From Rhodoferax sp. (lineage in GTDB: Bacteria; Pseudomonadota; Gammaproteobacteria; Burkholderiales; Burkholderiaceae_C): a stretch of DNA of 64,000 nt. The DNA lies in contig NZ_JAAFHA010000012.1 in NCBI RefSeq assembly GCF_010365055.1, positions 1 through 64,000 of the forward strand, written 5' to 3'. The position numbers were made by a program, and so were the translations under genes. The notes beneath the pieces were generated by a model. That model worked only from the letters and a program-made list of their open reading frames with translations, did not search any database and was not told the DNA's origin. Below are positions 44,459-54,033 of this stretch, one piece after another. How positions within the stretch are numbered: position 1 is the first letter of the stretch; every line of letters begins with the position of its first letter.

Positions 44459-45388
44459 TTACTTGCCCCAGCGCAGAACCATCGGGTCCAGGCGCTGTGC
44501 GGTCTCTAACAGGCCCGCGCGGACGGCGGGGTGCATGGCAGGCCAGGGATGGCGCGGTGCTTCGCAGGCAATGACGCCGCCTTCCTTCATCAGCGCCTTG
44601 GCGCTCAGAATGCCGCCCTGGCGGTTTTCATAGTTGATCAGGGGCAGCCATTGCTGGTAGTGGGCGATGGCTTCTTCACGTCGACCGGCGCAATAGGCGT
44701 CCACAATCAGGCGAATGCCATCGGGGTAAGCGCCGCCGGTCATGGCGCCGGTGGCGCCGGCGTCCAGATCGGGCAGCAGGGTGATGGCTTCCTCGCCATC
44801 CCACGGGCCTTCAATGGCGGCCCCGCCCAGGCGGATCAGTTCGCGCAGCTTGGAGGCGGCACCGGCGGTTTCGATCTTGAAATAGGACACCTGCTTGATC
44901 TCCTTGGCCATGCGGGCCAGAAAGGCTGCCGACAGAACTGTGCCGCTGGCGGGGGCGTCCTGAATCATGATCGGAATATCGAGAGCGTCCGACACGCCGG
45001 CGTAGAACTCATAAATCTTGTCTTCGGAGACGCGAAAGGTGGCGCCATGGTAGGGCGGCATCACCATCACCATGGCCGCGCCCAGCTCCTCGGCGCGCAC
45101 ACTGCGCTGGGCACAGACCTGGGTGCTGAAGTGGGTGGTCGTCACAATCACCGGCACCCGGCCCGCCACGTGTTCGAGGATGGTTCGGGTCAGCACGTCA
45201 CGCTCTTCGTCCGAGAGCAGGAACTGCTCCGAGAAGTTGGCCAGAATGCACAGGCCATTGGAGCCTGCGTCGATCATGAAATCGACGCAACGCCTCTGGC
45301 TGGCCAGATCGAGCTCGCCATTCTCAAAAAACGTGGTCGGTACCACCGGGAAGACGCCCTTGAAGCGGGCCAGGTTTGTTTGAGTCAT
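44459..45388 (-). CDS. DHDPS-family 2-keto-3-deoxy-pentonate dehydratase (L-KDA dehydratase-like)
   Basis: A 309-aa TIM-barrel class I lyase. The Schiff-base Lys is probably in VSYFKIETAGA, and the Tyr and glycine loop in MPPYHGATFRVSEDKIYEFYAGVSDALDIPIMIQDAP. The N-terminus FKGVFPVVPTTFFENGELDLASQRRCVDFMIDAGSNGLCILANFSEQFLLSDEER matches enzymes that dehydrate L-2-keto-3-deoxyarabonate to 2-oxoglutarate semialdehyde. The adjacent dehydrogenase would use that product. Pentonate stereochemistry cannot be settled from sequence. Confidence 0.88.
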   Translation of the reverse strand: MTQTNLARFKGVFPVVPTTFFENGELDLASQRRCVDFMIDAGSNGLCILANFSEQFLLSDEERDVLTRTILEHVAGRVPVIVTTTHFSTQVCAQRSVRAEELGAAMVMVMPPYHGATFRVSEDKIYEFYAGVSDALDIPIMIQDAPASGTVLSAAFLARMAKEIKQVSYFKIETAGAASKLRELIRLGGAAIEGPWDGEEAITLLPDLDAGATGAMTGGAYPDGIRLIVDAYCAGRREEAIAHYQQWLPLINYENRQGGILSAKALMKEGGVIACEAPRHPWPAMHPAVRAGLLETAQRLDPMVLRWGK

Positions 45389-45404
45389 GTCAATCCCTTT
45401 GACG

Positions 45405-46433
45405 TTAAATAAGGCCGCGCGCTTTGGCCATGGTCATTGCCGCATCTTCAATCATGTCTTCCTGACCGCCGACCATGCCACGGCGACCGAGTTCGATCAG
45501 AATCTCGCGGGCGGAAACACCGTATTTTTTCTCTGCCCGTTTGGCGAACAGCAGAAAGGAGGAATAGACGCCAGCGTAACCCAGGATCAAGGCGTCGCGG
45601 TCAATGCGGATCGGGTGATCCATCATCGGCACCACGACGTCCTCGGCCACGTCCTGCATCTTGAACAGGTCCACGCCGGTCACTATACCCATGCGGTTGC
45701 ACACGGCAATGAAGACTTCCATGGGCGTGTTGCCGGCGCCCGCGCCAAGACCCGCCGCCGCTGCATCAATGCGCGTCGCACCGCTCTCGACGGCGACCAC
45801 CGAGTTGGCCACACCCATGGCCAGGTTGTGGTGGCCATGAAAGCCGAGTTCTGTTTCAGGATTGAGCACGGCACGCACGGCGCTGATTTTTTCCTTGACC
45901 TCATCGGGCAGCATGTAACCGGCCGAGTCGGTGATGTAGATGCAATTGGCACCATAACTTTCCATCAGGCGGGCCTGGCTGATCAGTTGTCTTGAGTCCG
46001 CCTTGTGCGCCATCATCAAAAAACCGACCGTGTCCATCTCCAGTTGACGCGCCAGGCTGATGTGCTGCTCGGAGACGTCGGCCTCGGTGCAGTGGGTGGC
46101 GACCCGGATGGTGTGCACGCCCAGATCCTTGGCCATTCGGAGGTGGTCCACCGTGCCGATACCTGGGATCAAAAGAGCCGACACCTTGGCCTGCTGCAGC
46201 AGGGGAATCACGGTGCTCAGGTACTCCTCGTCGGTGTGGGCGGAGAAGCCATAGTTCACCGAGGCGCCGCCCAGACCGTCGCCGTGGGTGACTTCGATCA
46301 GCGGCACACCGGCGGCGTCGAGCCCGGTTGCCACGGCCTTCATCTGGTCCAGCGTCATCTGGTGGCGCTTGGGGTGCATGCCGTCGCGCAGGGTCATGTC
46401 GTGGACGGTGATTTTTTTACCTTTGACAGTCAT
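45405..46433 (-). CDS. mhpE: 4-hydroxy-2-oxovalerate aldolase family
   Basis: A 342-aa DmpG/BphI/MhpE-type pyruvate aldolase: [21 protein letters not shown] (the divalent-metal Asp and catalytic Arg of the family), [27 protein letters not shown] (metal His-x-His) and [22 protein letters not shown] at 46433, with GGAG 7 nt upstream, is preferred to the track start. It normally forms a channelling complex with the acylating acetaldehyde dehydrogenase, whose gene overlaps or abuts its start. The usual upstream partner, a 2-oxopent-4-enoate hydratase, is missing. Confidence 0.92.
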   Translation of the reverse strand: MTVKGKKITVHDMTLRDGMHPKRHQMTLDQMKAVATGLDAAGVPLIEVTHGDGLGGASVNYGFSAHTDEEYLSTVIPLLQQAKVSALLIPGIGTVDHLRMAKDLGVHTIRVATHCTEADVSEQHISLARQLEMDTVGFLMMAHKADSRQLISQARLMESYGANCIYITDSAGYMLPDEVKEKISAVRAVLNPETELGFHGHHNLAMGVANSVVAVESGATRIDAAAAGLGAGAGNTPMEVFIAVCNRMGIVTGVDLFKMQDVAEDVVVPMMDHPIRIDRDALILGYAGVYSSFLLFAKRAEKKYGVSAREILIELGRRGMVGGQEDMIEDAAMTMAKARGLI

Positions 46434-46447
46434 GGGGTGCTCCGGGC

Positions 46448-47380
46448 TCATGCTGCCATCGCCGCGTCGGTCGCGGGCTTGAGGACGATCTTGCCCGCAA
46501 GGATTTCCTCGGCGAACATCTCGGCGGTGCGGGCGGCGGCGGCGGTCATGATGTCGAGGTTGCCGGAATACTTGGGCAGGAAGTCACCCAGGCCTTCCAC
46601 TTCCAGAAAGACCGACACCCGCTTGCCGTCAAACACCGGGCCATTGACCAGTCTGTAACCGGGTACGTACTTTTGCACTTCCTTGATCATCGCGTGAATG
46701 GAGGCGGAGATCTTCGCCTGGTCCGGTTCCGTCTCGGTCAGGCAATGCACGGTGTCGCGCATGACCAGCGGCGGCTCGGCCGGGTTGATGATGATGATGG
46801 CCTTGCCCCTGGTTGCGCCGCCCACCTGCTCAATAGCGCGGGAGGTGGTCCGGGTGAATTCGTCGATGTTCTTGCGCGTGCCGGGGCCAGCTGACCTGGA
46901 GGAAATCGCGGCCACGATCTCGCCGTACTGGACCGGCTGCACCCGGGAGATGGCGGCGATCATCGGAATCGTCGCCTGGCCACCGCAGGTCACCATGTTG
47001 ACGTTCATGACGCGCTGGCCGAGGAGCGGCAGGAGGTTGACCGGCGGCACGCAGAACGGGCCGATGGCGGCCGGTGTCAGGTCGATCACCAGGACGCCCA
47101 ATTCAGTCAGCTTGCGCGAGTTCTCGGCATGGACATAGGCCGAGGTCGCATCAAAGGCAATCTGCACGCCATCGGCCAGCACATGGGGCAACAGGCCGTC
47201 AACGCCCAGTTCGGTGGTCTTCAAACCCAGCTCGCGGGCGCGCTTGAGGCCCTCGGAGCTCGGGTCAACACCCACCATCCAGACCGGGTCCAGCACCGCG
47301 CTGCGCCTGAGTTTGTAGAGCAGATCGGTGCCGATGTTGCCCGGACCGATCAGTGCACATTTGATCTTCTTGTTCATCAC
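46448..47380 (-). CDS. mhpF: Acylating acetaldehyde dehydrogenase family
   Basis: A 310-aa NAD- and CoA-dependent aldehyde dehydrogenase: N-terminal [23 protein letters not shown] (Rossmann), catalytic Cys in [20 protein letters not shown], and C-terminal [44 protein letters not shown]. The family (DmpF/BphJ/MhpF) turns the aldehyde released by the MhpE-type aldolase into acyl-CoA through a protein tunnel. Here it could process acetaldehyde or glycolaldehyde. It lies 80 nt downstream of the sugar-acid dehydratase gene. Confidence 0.93.
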   Translation of the reverse strand: MMNKKIKCALIGPGNIGTDLLYKLRRSAVLDPVWMVGVDPSSEGLKRARELGLKTTELGVDGLLPHVLADGVQIAFDATSAYVHAENSRKLTELGVLVIDLTPAAIGPFCVPPVNLLPLLGQRVMNVNMVTCGGQATIPMIAAISRVQPVQYGEIVAAISSRSAGPGTRKNIDEFTRTTSRAIEQVGGATRGKAIIIINPAEPPLVMRDTVHCLTETEPDQAKISASIHAMIKEVQKYVPGYRLVNGPVFDGKRVSVFLEVEGLGDFLPKYSGNLDIMTAAAARTAEMFAEEILAGKIVLKPATDAAMAA

Positions 47381-47410
47381 TAGTCTTTCAAATCAATCGC
47401 CTGGAACGTA

Positions 47411-47434
47411 CTGGATTCCCGCCTGCGCGGAAAC
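47411..47434. repeat. Degenerate REP-like sequence
   Basis: CTGGATTCCCGCCTGCGCGG resembles the widespread proteobacterial palindrome element built on GATTCCCGC-GCGGGAATC, but only one arm is well kept. It lies in the 80-nt gap between the dehydratase gene and mhpF. Confidence 0.35.
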
Positions 47435-47460
47435 GATGTCTTGATGGCAGTGCCCTTTTC

Positions 47461-49200
47461 TCAGTGCGAATGCCGGGGCACCTCGGCACCGCGACAGCCC
47501 ACCAGAAAATCGAAGTCACAGCCTTCGTCGGCCTGCAACACCCGGTCGATGTACAACTGCTGGTAGCCGCCCTTGGTCGGCGCTGCGGGCTTGGCCTGCA
47601 GTTCAGCCTGGCGCTGCGCGATTTCCAAGTCACTGATCTCCACGTCCAGCTTGCCCGCATGGCTGTCGAGCGCGATCCAGTCGCCATCGCGCACGATCGC
47701 CAGCGGCCCGCCGGCCGCTGCTTCGGGTGCCACGTGCAGCACCACGGTGCCGTAGGCCGTGCCGCTCATGCGGGCGTCCGAGATGCGAACCATGTCGGTG
47801 ATTCCCTGCGCCAGCAATTTCGGCGGCAAGCCCATGTTGCCCACCTCCGCCATGCCGGGATAGCCCTTGGGGCCGCAGTTCTTGAGCACCATCACCGAGT
47901 CGGCATCGACCTCCAGGTCCGGGTCGCCGATGCGCGCCTTGTAGTGGTCAAAATCCTCGAACACCACCGCCTTGCCCCGGTGTTTCATCAGCGCGGGCGT
48001 TGCCGCTGATGGTTTCAGCACCGCGCCACGCGGCGCCAGATTGCCGCGCAGGATGCAGATGCTGCCATCCGCGACCAAGGGCTTATCCAGTGGCCGGATG
48101 ACTTCGGCGTTGTGGATGGGGGCGTCCAGCACGTTCTCCCAGATCGACTTGCCGTTGACCGTGAGCGCATCCTTGTGCGGCAACAGGCCGCCCTCGCCCA
48201 TACGGCGCAGCACGCCGGGCAGACCACCCGCGTAATAGAAATCCTCCATCAGGAAGCGGCCTGACGGCTGCAGGTCCACCAGGGTCGGTGTCCCCTTGCC
48301 TACGTGCGTCCAGTCGTCCAATTCGAGTGGCACGCCGATGCGAGCGGCAATGGCTTTGAGGTGAATCACGGCATTGGTGGAGCCGCCAACGGCCGCATTG
48401 ACGCGAATGGCGTTTTCAAACGCTGCGCGCGTCAGAATTTTGGACAGTTTCAGGTCTTCCCACACCATGTCCACGATGCGCATGCCCGACATGTGGGCTA
48501 GCACGTAACGGCGCGAATCGACTGCCGGAATGGCGGCGTTGTGCGGCAACGAAGTGCCCAGCGCCTCGGCCATGCAGGCCATGGTGGAGGCGGTGCCCAT
48601 GGTGTTGCAGGTGCCGGCGGAGCGCGACATGCCGGCTTCGGCCGACATGAACTGGTTCAGCGTGATTTGCCCCGCCTTGACGGCTTCGTGCAGCTGCCAG
48701 ACCACCGTGCCGGAGCCGATGTCACGGCCCTCGTGTTTGCCGTTGAGCATCGGGCCACCGGTGACCACGATGGTCGGGATGTCGCAGCTGGCCGCGCCCA
48801 TCAGCAAGGCCGGCGTGGTCTTGTCGCAACCGACCAGCAGCACCACCGCGTCCATCGGGTTGCCGCGAATCGACTCTTCCACATCCATGCTCGCCAGGTT
48901 GCGCGTCAGCATGGCGGTGGGGCGCAAGTTGGACTCACCGTTGGAAAACACCGGAAACTCGACCGGGAAGCCGCCTGCCTCGGAAATACCGCGCTTCACG
49001 TGCTCGGCAATCTTGCGAAAGTGCGCGTTGCACGGTGTCAGCTCCGACCAGGTGTTGCAGATGCCAATGATCGGCTTGCCCTGAAATTCATGGTCCGGAA
49101 TGCCTTGATTTTTCATCCAGCTGCGGTACATGAAACCGTTCTTGTCGGCGCTACCGAACCAGGCGGCAGACCGCAATACACGTTTGGGCGGGGTGGACAT
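47461..49200 (-). CDS. IlvD/Edd-family sugar-acid dehydratase (L-arabinonate dehydratase-like)
   Basis: A 579-aa Fe-S dehydratase from MSTPPKRVLRSAAWFG; the track adds 10 unsupported codons. Cluster Cys are seen in IGICNTWSELTPCNAHF, LLVGCDKTTPALLMGAASCD and SAGTCNTMGTASTM. The ending PTKGGYQQLYIDRVLQADEGCDFDFLVGCRGAEVPRHSH is characteristic of the pentonate/hexonate dehydratase branch (RlArDHT-like), not of IlvD for branched amino acids. It dehydrates an aldonate to 2-keto-3-deoxy-aldonate. It is the first gene of the pentonate operon and diverges from a LysR gene. Confidence 0.92.
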   Translation of the reverse strand: MSTPPKRVLRSAAWFGSADKNGFMYRSWMKNQGIPDHEFQGKPIIGICNTWSELTPCNAHFRKIAEHVKRGISEAGGFPVEFPVFSNGESNLRPTAMLTRNLASMDVEESIRGNPMDAVVLLVGCDKTTPALLMGAASCDIPTIVVTGGPMLNGKHEGRDIGSGTVVWQLHEAVKAGQITLNQFMSAEAGMSRSAGTCNTMGTASTMACMAEALGTSLPHNAAIPAVDSRRYVLAHMSGMRIVDMVWEDLKLSKILTRAAFENAIRVNAAVGGSTNAVIHLKAIAARIGVPLELDDWTHVGKGTPTLVDLQPSGRFLMEDFYYAGGLPGVLRRMGEGGLLPHKDALTVNGKSIWENVLDAPIHNAEVIRPLDKPLVADGSICILRGNLAPRGAVLKPSAATPALMKHRGKAVVFEDFDHYKARIGDPDLEVDADSVMVLKNCGPKGYPGMAEVGNMGLPPKLLAQGITDMVRISDARMSGTAYGTVVLHVAPEAAAGGPLAIVRDGDWIALDSHAGKLDVEISDLEIAQRQAELQAKPAAPTKGGYQQLYIDRVLQADEGCDFDFLVGCRGAEVPRHSH

Positions 49201-49363
49201 CCGAGTCTCCTTCAGTCTTTTGGGTTGCAATCGGCGGAATCTTAGGCCTTGCTGAAATACAAAACAAATGAATTAATATGTGAAATCGATATTATTTTTT
49301 ATATCAATCAAGCAGTAAACCGGATGAACGCTGACTATCCCCGCCACTGACACCTCCAGACCC

Positions 49364-50317
49364 ATGACTGACCATGACCAAGACCATGACGCCGCGCGGC
49401 GCACGCGGACCAAGCTCAAAACCCGCCAGATGTTCCTGTTGCTCGCGCTGGACGAAGCACGCAATCTTCATCAGGCGGCCAAAGAAACCCACATGAGCCA
49501 GCCCGCCGCGTCGAAGATGCTCAAAGACATTGAGGAACTCTTTGGTGTGCCGTTTTTTGAACGGCTGCCGCGCGGCGTGCGGCCCACGCTGTATGGCGAA
49601 ACCATGATCCGCCATGTCCGGATGGCACTCACCAATCTGTCACAAGGTCAGGACGCCATTGCCACGCTGCAAGCCGGCCTGTCCGGCCAGGTTGACATCG
49701 GCGTGATCATCACGCCCGCCACGACGCTGGTACCGCAGGCCATTGCGCGCACAAAGCAAGAGGCTCCGCGTCTGTGTATCGGCGTTGAGGTCGGTACCAG
49801 CACTGAGCTGGTAGGACGCCTGAAGCACGGCCAACTCGATTTCCTGATCGCGCGAATTCGGGAGCAGGAAGATGATTTGGACCTGTTGTATGAGGACTTG
49901 TCGGAGGAAGCCGAGTGCGCCGTCGCGCGCGTTGGACATCCCCTGCTGGCGCACAGCGATCTGAGTCTGAACGATCTGGCCGCCGCCAGCTGGATCCTGT
50001 CGCCGCGCGGCAGCATTCTGCGCCACCAGTTTGACATGATGTTTCGCCGTATTGACCTGGAGACGCCCGCCAACGTGGTGGAGACCACGGCCATTTCAGT
50101 GATCACCAGCCTGCTGCAGCAAACCGACTTCCTGCATGTGATGCCCCTGGAGGTGGCCCACTATTACGTCCGCTCCGGCGAACTGGCCATTCTGCCCATC
50201 GACCTGCCCTGCAAGATGGATAGTTTCGGCATCATCATGCGGCGCGATCAATTGCTGTCACCCGGCGCCAACCTGCTGTTACAGCACGTGCGCGCCATCG
50301 CGGTGGGAATGTATTGA
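49364..50317 (+). CDS. LysR-family regulator of the pentonate operon
   Basis: A 317-aa LysR-type regulator with an unusual polar N-terminal extension (MTDHDQDHDAARRTRTKLKTRQMFLLLALDEARNLHQAAKETHMSQPAASKMLKDIEELFGVPFFERLPRGVRPTLYGE). It resembles GbpR-type regulators, which control galactose/arabinose binding-protein genes. It faces the dehydratase gene over a 160-bp AT-rich divergent region. Probably an activator responding to an aldonate or sugar. Confidence 0.9.
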   Translation: MTDHDQDHDAARRTRTKLKTRQMFLLLALDEARNLHQAAKETHMSQPAASKMLKDIEELFGVPFFERLPRGVRPTLYGETMIRHVRMALTNLSQGQDAIATLQAGLSGQVDIGVIITPATTLVPQAIARTKQEAPRLCIGVEVGTSTELVGRLKHGQLDFLIARIREQEDDLDLLYEDLSEEAECAVARVGHPLLAHSDLSLNDLAAASWILSPRGSILRHQFDMMFRRIDLETPANVVETTAISVITSLLQQTDFLHVMPLEVAHYYVRSGELAILPIDLPCKMDSFGIIMRRDQLLSPGANLLLQHVRAIAVGMY

Positions 50318-50423
50318 GGAGCCGCTTCTTCGCGCCCATGCCGCTGATGCCTTGCCTGTGTTGCCCAGCCGGCCGCTGCCAGTCAATCGGCCATGCTTGA
50401 AAATTGAAAAAATTCGGAATCAA

Positions 50424-53400
50424 TCAGCTGACGCCATTGCGCATGAACGCTTCAAACTGATCTTTGGGTAGCGGCCGGCTGAAGTAATAGCCCTGCACCT
50501 CATCGCAGCCTTGCAAGCGCAAAAAGGTCAGTTGGCTGGCGGTTTCCACGCCTTCGGCAATGGTGTGCATGCCCAAACTGCTGGCCAGATTGATGATCGC
50601 GGTGACGATCGCCTTGTCATCCGGATCATCGCTGATGTCGCGGACAAAAGACTGATCGATCTTGAGCTTGTAGATCTTGAATTTCTTCAAGTAACTCAGG
50701 CTCGAGTAGCCGGTGCCAAAATCGTCAATCGACAGGCGGATGCCGCGTTCATCGAGCTGGTTCATGACCGCAATGGCGCCCACTGGATCATCCATCGCAG
50801 TGGCCTCCGTCAGCTCCAGTTCCAGGTACTCGGGGGGGAGCGCGGCCTCGTCGAGAATGCGCGTCACCATGTCAATCAGGTTCGGGTGGCGAAACTGCAC
50901 CGCTGACAGATTGACCGCCATCACCATGGGCCGCATCCCGGCGTCAAGCCACTGCTTTAATTGCCGCACGGCCGTGCGCAACACCCACTCGCCAATCGCC
51001 AGGATCTGACCACTGTCTTCCGCAATCGGGATGAACTCCACCGGCGAGATCGTGCCCAGTTCGGGATGGTGCCAGCGTAAGAGCGCTTCGGCGCCCACCA
51101 TGTGACCATCCTGCAAGGCGATCTGCGGCTGAAAATGCAGCTCAAATTCGTTCCGGGAGAGCGCATGGCGCAGCGCGTTGACCAGTTGCAGGGTGCGCGC
51201 CGAATGGGTCTGCATCTCCTGCGTGAAAAATCGAAAATCGTTGCGCGAGGTTTGCTTGACGCGGTACATGGCGGCGTCGGCATTTTTTGACAGGGTCTCA
51301 AAATCGTGCCCGTCATTGGGATACAGGGCAATGCCAATCGACACCGTGCTCGTCAATTCATTGTGTTCAATCTGGCACGGCTGCGCCACGGCCGCAATCA
51401 ACTTGGCGGCGACCCGACTGGCGCCTGCTTCATCCGTGTCCGGCAGCAACAGGATGAACTCATCGCCGCCCAGGCGCGACAAGCTGTCTCCTTCCCTCAG
51501 GGTGGCCCTGAGTCGGGACGAGACCGCCACCAGCAGCTGATCCCCAATGCTGTGGCCCAGGGTGTCGTTGATGTTCTTGAAGTGGTCCAGATCGAGAAAC
51601 ATGACGGCCATCTGGCCACCATGACGCTGCGCCAGGGTGATAGCGTAGTTGAAGCGATCCTGGAGCTGACTGCGGTTGGGCAGGCCGGTGAGCTGATCAA
51701 AATTCGCCAACCGCTGAATCTGCGCCTGTGCCCGCTTCAGTTCAGTGATGTCGCGTGTGATCGAGAGGATGCAGTCAACGTCTTTGAGGCGTATTTTTTC
51801 CGCTGACATCAGGCCGGGGAAGATCTCGCCGTCTTTCTTGACGAAGTTCGCCTCCAGGTTGCTGCAACGCCCGTCGCGCTGCAAGGCCTCAACCATGCGC
51901 TGGCGGTCCGCGGTGTCGCCCCAGAGATGGAGTTCGGTGGCGGTCTTGCCCACCACCTCGTCGTGCTGCCAGCCGGTGATGCGCTCAAAACCCTCGTTGA
52001 CATCGACGTAGCGGCCATCCACCAGCCGGGTGATGTTGACGGCATCCGGACTGGTCTGAAAGGCCTTGCGATAGCGCTCTTCGGTGTCGCGCAAATCGTC
52101 CTGCATCTGCTTGCCCGCACGTTCATCGGCAAAGCGTTCCAGCGCAAAGCTGATGTCCAGCGCCATTTCAAGCAACAGGTTTTGCGCGGCTTCATCAAAG
52201 GCCCCCACCTCACCCGCATACAGGGTGAAGGCACCAATCACCCGGCCTTTCAGATGCAGCGGCAGCGACGCCGAGGCGCCCCAGCCGAAGCTGGCGCCAC
52301 GCTCATGCCAGGCTGCGGTGGCCTCGTCGTGCTGGAAGTCCTGGCACCAAAGCGGCCGGTCTTCACGAATGGATGTGCCGGTGGGGCCCCGACCTTTGTT
52401 GTCGCCCGGGTCGACCGATATTTCAATTCCGTCGAGGTACTCGACGCCGCTGCCAAAAGAGGCCACCGGCTTGACCAACTGGTCAGTCTCATCGAGCAGG
52501 CCAATCCAGGCCATCTTCATGCCGCCAAAATTGACGGCGTCGCGGCAAATGACCGGAAACAACTCGTCGGCAGCGCGGCAGCGCACGATCGCCTGGTTGC
52601 ATTGGCTCAGCGCCGCATAAAGTTTGCTCAGGCGTTCAACTTTGGTCTGTGCCTGCTTGCGCTCGGTGATGTCGCGCGACAACACAATGAAAGTGGGCGC
52701 AGCACCCGGCGGGCCAGGCTTGCGCGAAACAGAAAGCTCGAACCAATGCGTGCCACGGGCAAGCGCCAGCTCCATCTGTTGGCCGTGCGAAAAACCGCTG
52801 GCATGGGCTTCGTGCACCGCCGCCAGGCAAATGTCTGCTGCCGCAGTCGGTAACACCTGATGCAGTGTCTTGCCCAGCAGTTCAGCGGGCGGGGCGGGCA
52901 GCAAGTCAGTGCGCGGCGAATGGTAGGCCAGGTAGCGACCGTCCAGGTCCATTTCAAAGAGCAGATCGGGCAGTGCATCCAAGGTGCTCTGCAGGCGCTG
53001 GTTGAGCGCCACCAGTTCATTCGCTTGCACATTGACGTCGACCTGAAGGTCGTTCGCGCGCAGTCGGGTGGCCTGCGCCTGTTTGGCAGCGTAAGCCAGC
53101 AGCACACTGAACAGCACCGCCAGCGCAATATTCAGACTCAAGCCCTGGGGGTCGGCCCAGCCCGCCGTGGGGGCCACACTGAGGGTCCACTTGGCATTGG
53201 GAACCGTCAAGTCGAAATCCACCGCGCCAAGTGGTGCCTGGGCTGACTGGGCAATGATCTGGCGCTGCTGGCTGGCCGGATCGATGCGCCACAGCGCATA
53301 GTCATAGCCACGCGCCACGATCTGCTCCAATTGCGCCGGGCCGAGGGCTTGCGGCAGGCGCAGCACCACGTTGGTAAAGCCCCAAAAACTGCGCTGGCCC

Positions 53401-53912
53401 TGGCTGTCATCAATGAAGACTGGATAAAACCCCAAGGCGCCAAGTCCGCCCTGCACCAGCTCGAAGGGTCCGGCCAAGGTCAGTTGGCCGCTGTCCCGCG
53501 CCAATTTGGCCTCCTTTTCGCGCGCCGGGTGGCGCAGCAGATCGAGGCCAAGGGCGTGCGCGTTGCCGTCGAGAGGCACGATGCGCTCAACAACACCGGA
53601 GGGCTCCAGCGCCATGGCCGCTACACCGGGATAGCGCGTCAGCATGTCATTGGCCAAGGCCTCAAAGTTGGCAATGTCGCCGTGGCCTTGTTGAACCAGT
53701 GTCGCCAGGGCCAGCGTGGCGGACAATGCCTGATGAAGATTTTGTTGCAGGGCCTGCGCATGGTCGGAGGCCATGGCCAGCGCGTGGGACTGTGCCATCT
53801 GCCTGCGGTGCTCCTCAGAGAGATAGACGATAACAGCCGCAAGCAGCCCCGAGAGCAGGAAGACGACGATGCCAACCAGGGCCGGGCGCATGGGCTTAGC
53901 GAGAATCGGCAT
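50424..53912 (-). CDS. CHASE-PAS-GAF-PAS-GGDEF-EAL cyclic-di-GMP protein
   Basis: A 1162-aa membrane signalling protein. An N-terminal helix is followed by a periplasmic CHASE domain (LTRYPGVAAMALEPSGVVERIVPLDGN, LTLAGPFELVQGG) and a second helix near residue 275. Then come a PAS domain, a GAF domain (RAADELFPVICRDAVNFGGMKMAWIGLLDE), a second PAS (ERYRKAFQTSPDAVNITRLVDGRYVDVNEGFERITGW), GGDEF with an intact RLGGDEF, and EAL with intact EALLRW. Both catalytic domains look active. MPILAKP at 53912 has GGGAAGG upstream and is chosen over the track start. Confidence 0.93.
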   Translation of the reverse strand: MPILAKPMRPALVGIVVFLLSGLLAAVIVYLSEEHRRQMAQSHALAMASDHAQALQQNLHQALSATLALATLVQQGHGDIANFEALANDMLTRYPGVAAMALEPSGVVERIVPLDGNAHALGLDLLRHPAREKEAKLARDSGQLTLAGPFELVQGGLGALGFYPVFIDDSQGQRSFWGFTNVVLRLPQALGPAQLEQIVARGYDYALWRIDPASQQRQIIAQSAQAPLGAVDFDLTVPNAKWTLSVAPTAGWADPQGLSLNIALAVLFSVLLAYAAKQAQATRLRANDLQVDVNVQANELVALNQRLQSTLDALPDLLFEMDLDGRYLAYHSPRTDLLPAPPAELLGKTLHQVLPTAAADICLAAVHEAHASGFSHGQQMELALARGTHWFELSVSRKPGPPGAAPTFIVLSRDITERKQAQTKVERLSKLYAALSQCNQAIVRCRAADELFPVICRDAVNFGGMKMAWIGLLDETDQLVKPVASFGSGVEYLDGIEISVDPGDNKGRGPTGTSIREDRPLWCQDFQHDEATAAWHERGASFGWGASASLPLHLKGRVIGAFTLYAGEVGAFDEAAQNLLLEMALDISFALERFADERAGKQMQDDLRDTEERYRKAFQTSPDAVNITRLVDGRYVDVNEGFERITGWQHDEVVGKTATELHLWGDTADRQRMVEALQRDGRCSNLEANFVKKDGEIFPGLMSAEKIRLKDVDCILSITRDITELKRAQAQIQRLANFDQLTGLPNRSQLQDRFNYAITLAQRHGGQMAVMFLDLDHFKNINDTLGHSIGDQLLVAVSSRLRATLREGDSLSRLGGDEFILLLPDTDEAGASRVAAKLIAAVAQPCQIEHNELTSTVSIGIALYPNDGHDFETLSKNADAAMYRVKQTSRNDFRFFTQEMQTHSARTLQLVNALRHALSRNEFELHFQPQIALQDGHMVGAEALLRWHHPELGTISPVEFIPIAEDSGQILAIGEWVLRTAVRQLKQWLDAGMRPMVMAVNLSAVQFRHPNLIDMVTRILDEAALPPEYLELELTEATAMDDPVGAIAVMNQLDERGIRLSIDDFGTGYSSLSYLKKFKIYKLKIDQSFVRDISDDPDDKAIVTAIINLASSLGMHTIAEGVETASQLTFLRLQGCDEVQGYYFSRPLPKDQFEAFMRNGVS

Positions 53913-54033
53913 CACACACCTTCCCTGTTGAAATGGTTGCATTGCACATGCCCGCCAATAACGCACACGTTGGCGCCGTGCTTGCGGTCAAATTGTAGAG
54001 GTGATCGCAGTCAGGTTCGGTCACATGTGTTGT

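Noticed and set aside
45405-47380. Part of an aromatic meta-cleavage operon
   Set aside because: No extradiol dioxygenase, hydrolase or 2-oxopentenoate hydratase is present in the window; all neighbours are sugar-acid enzymes.
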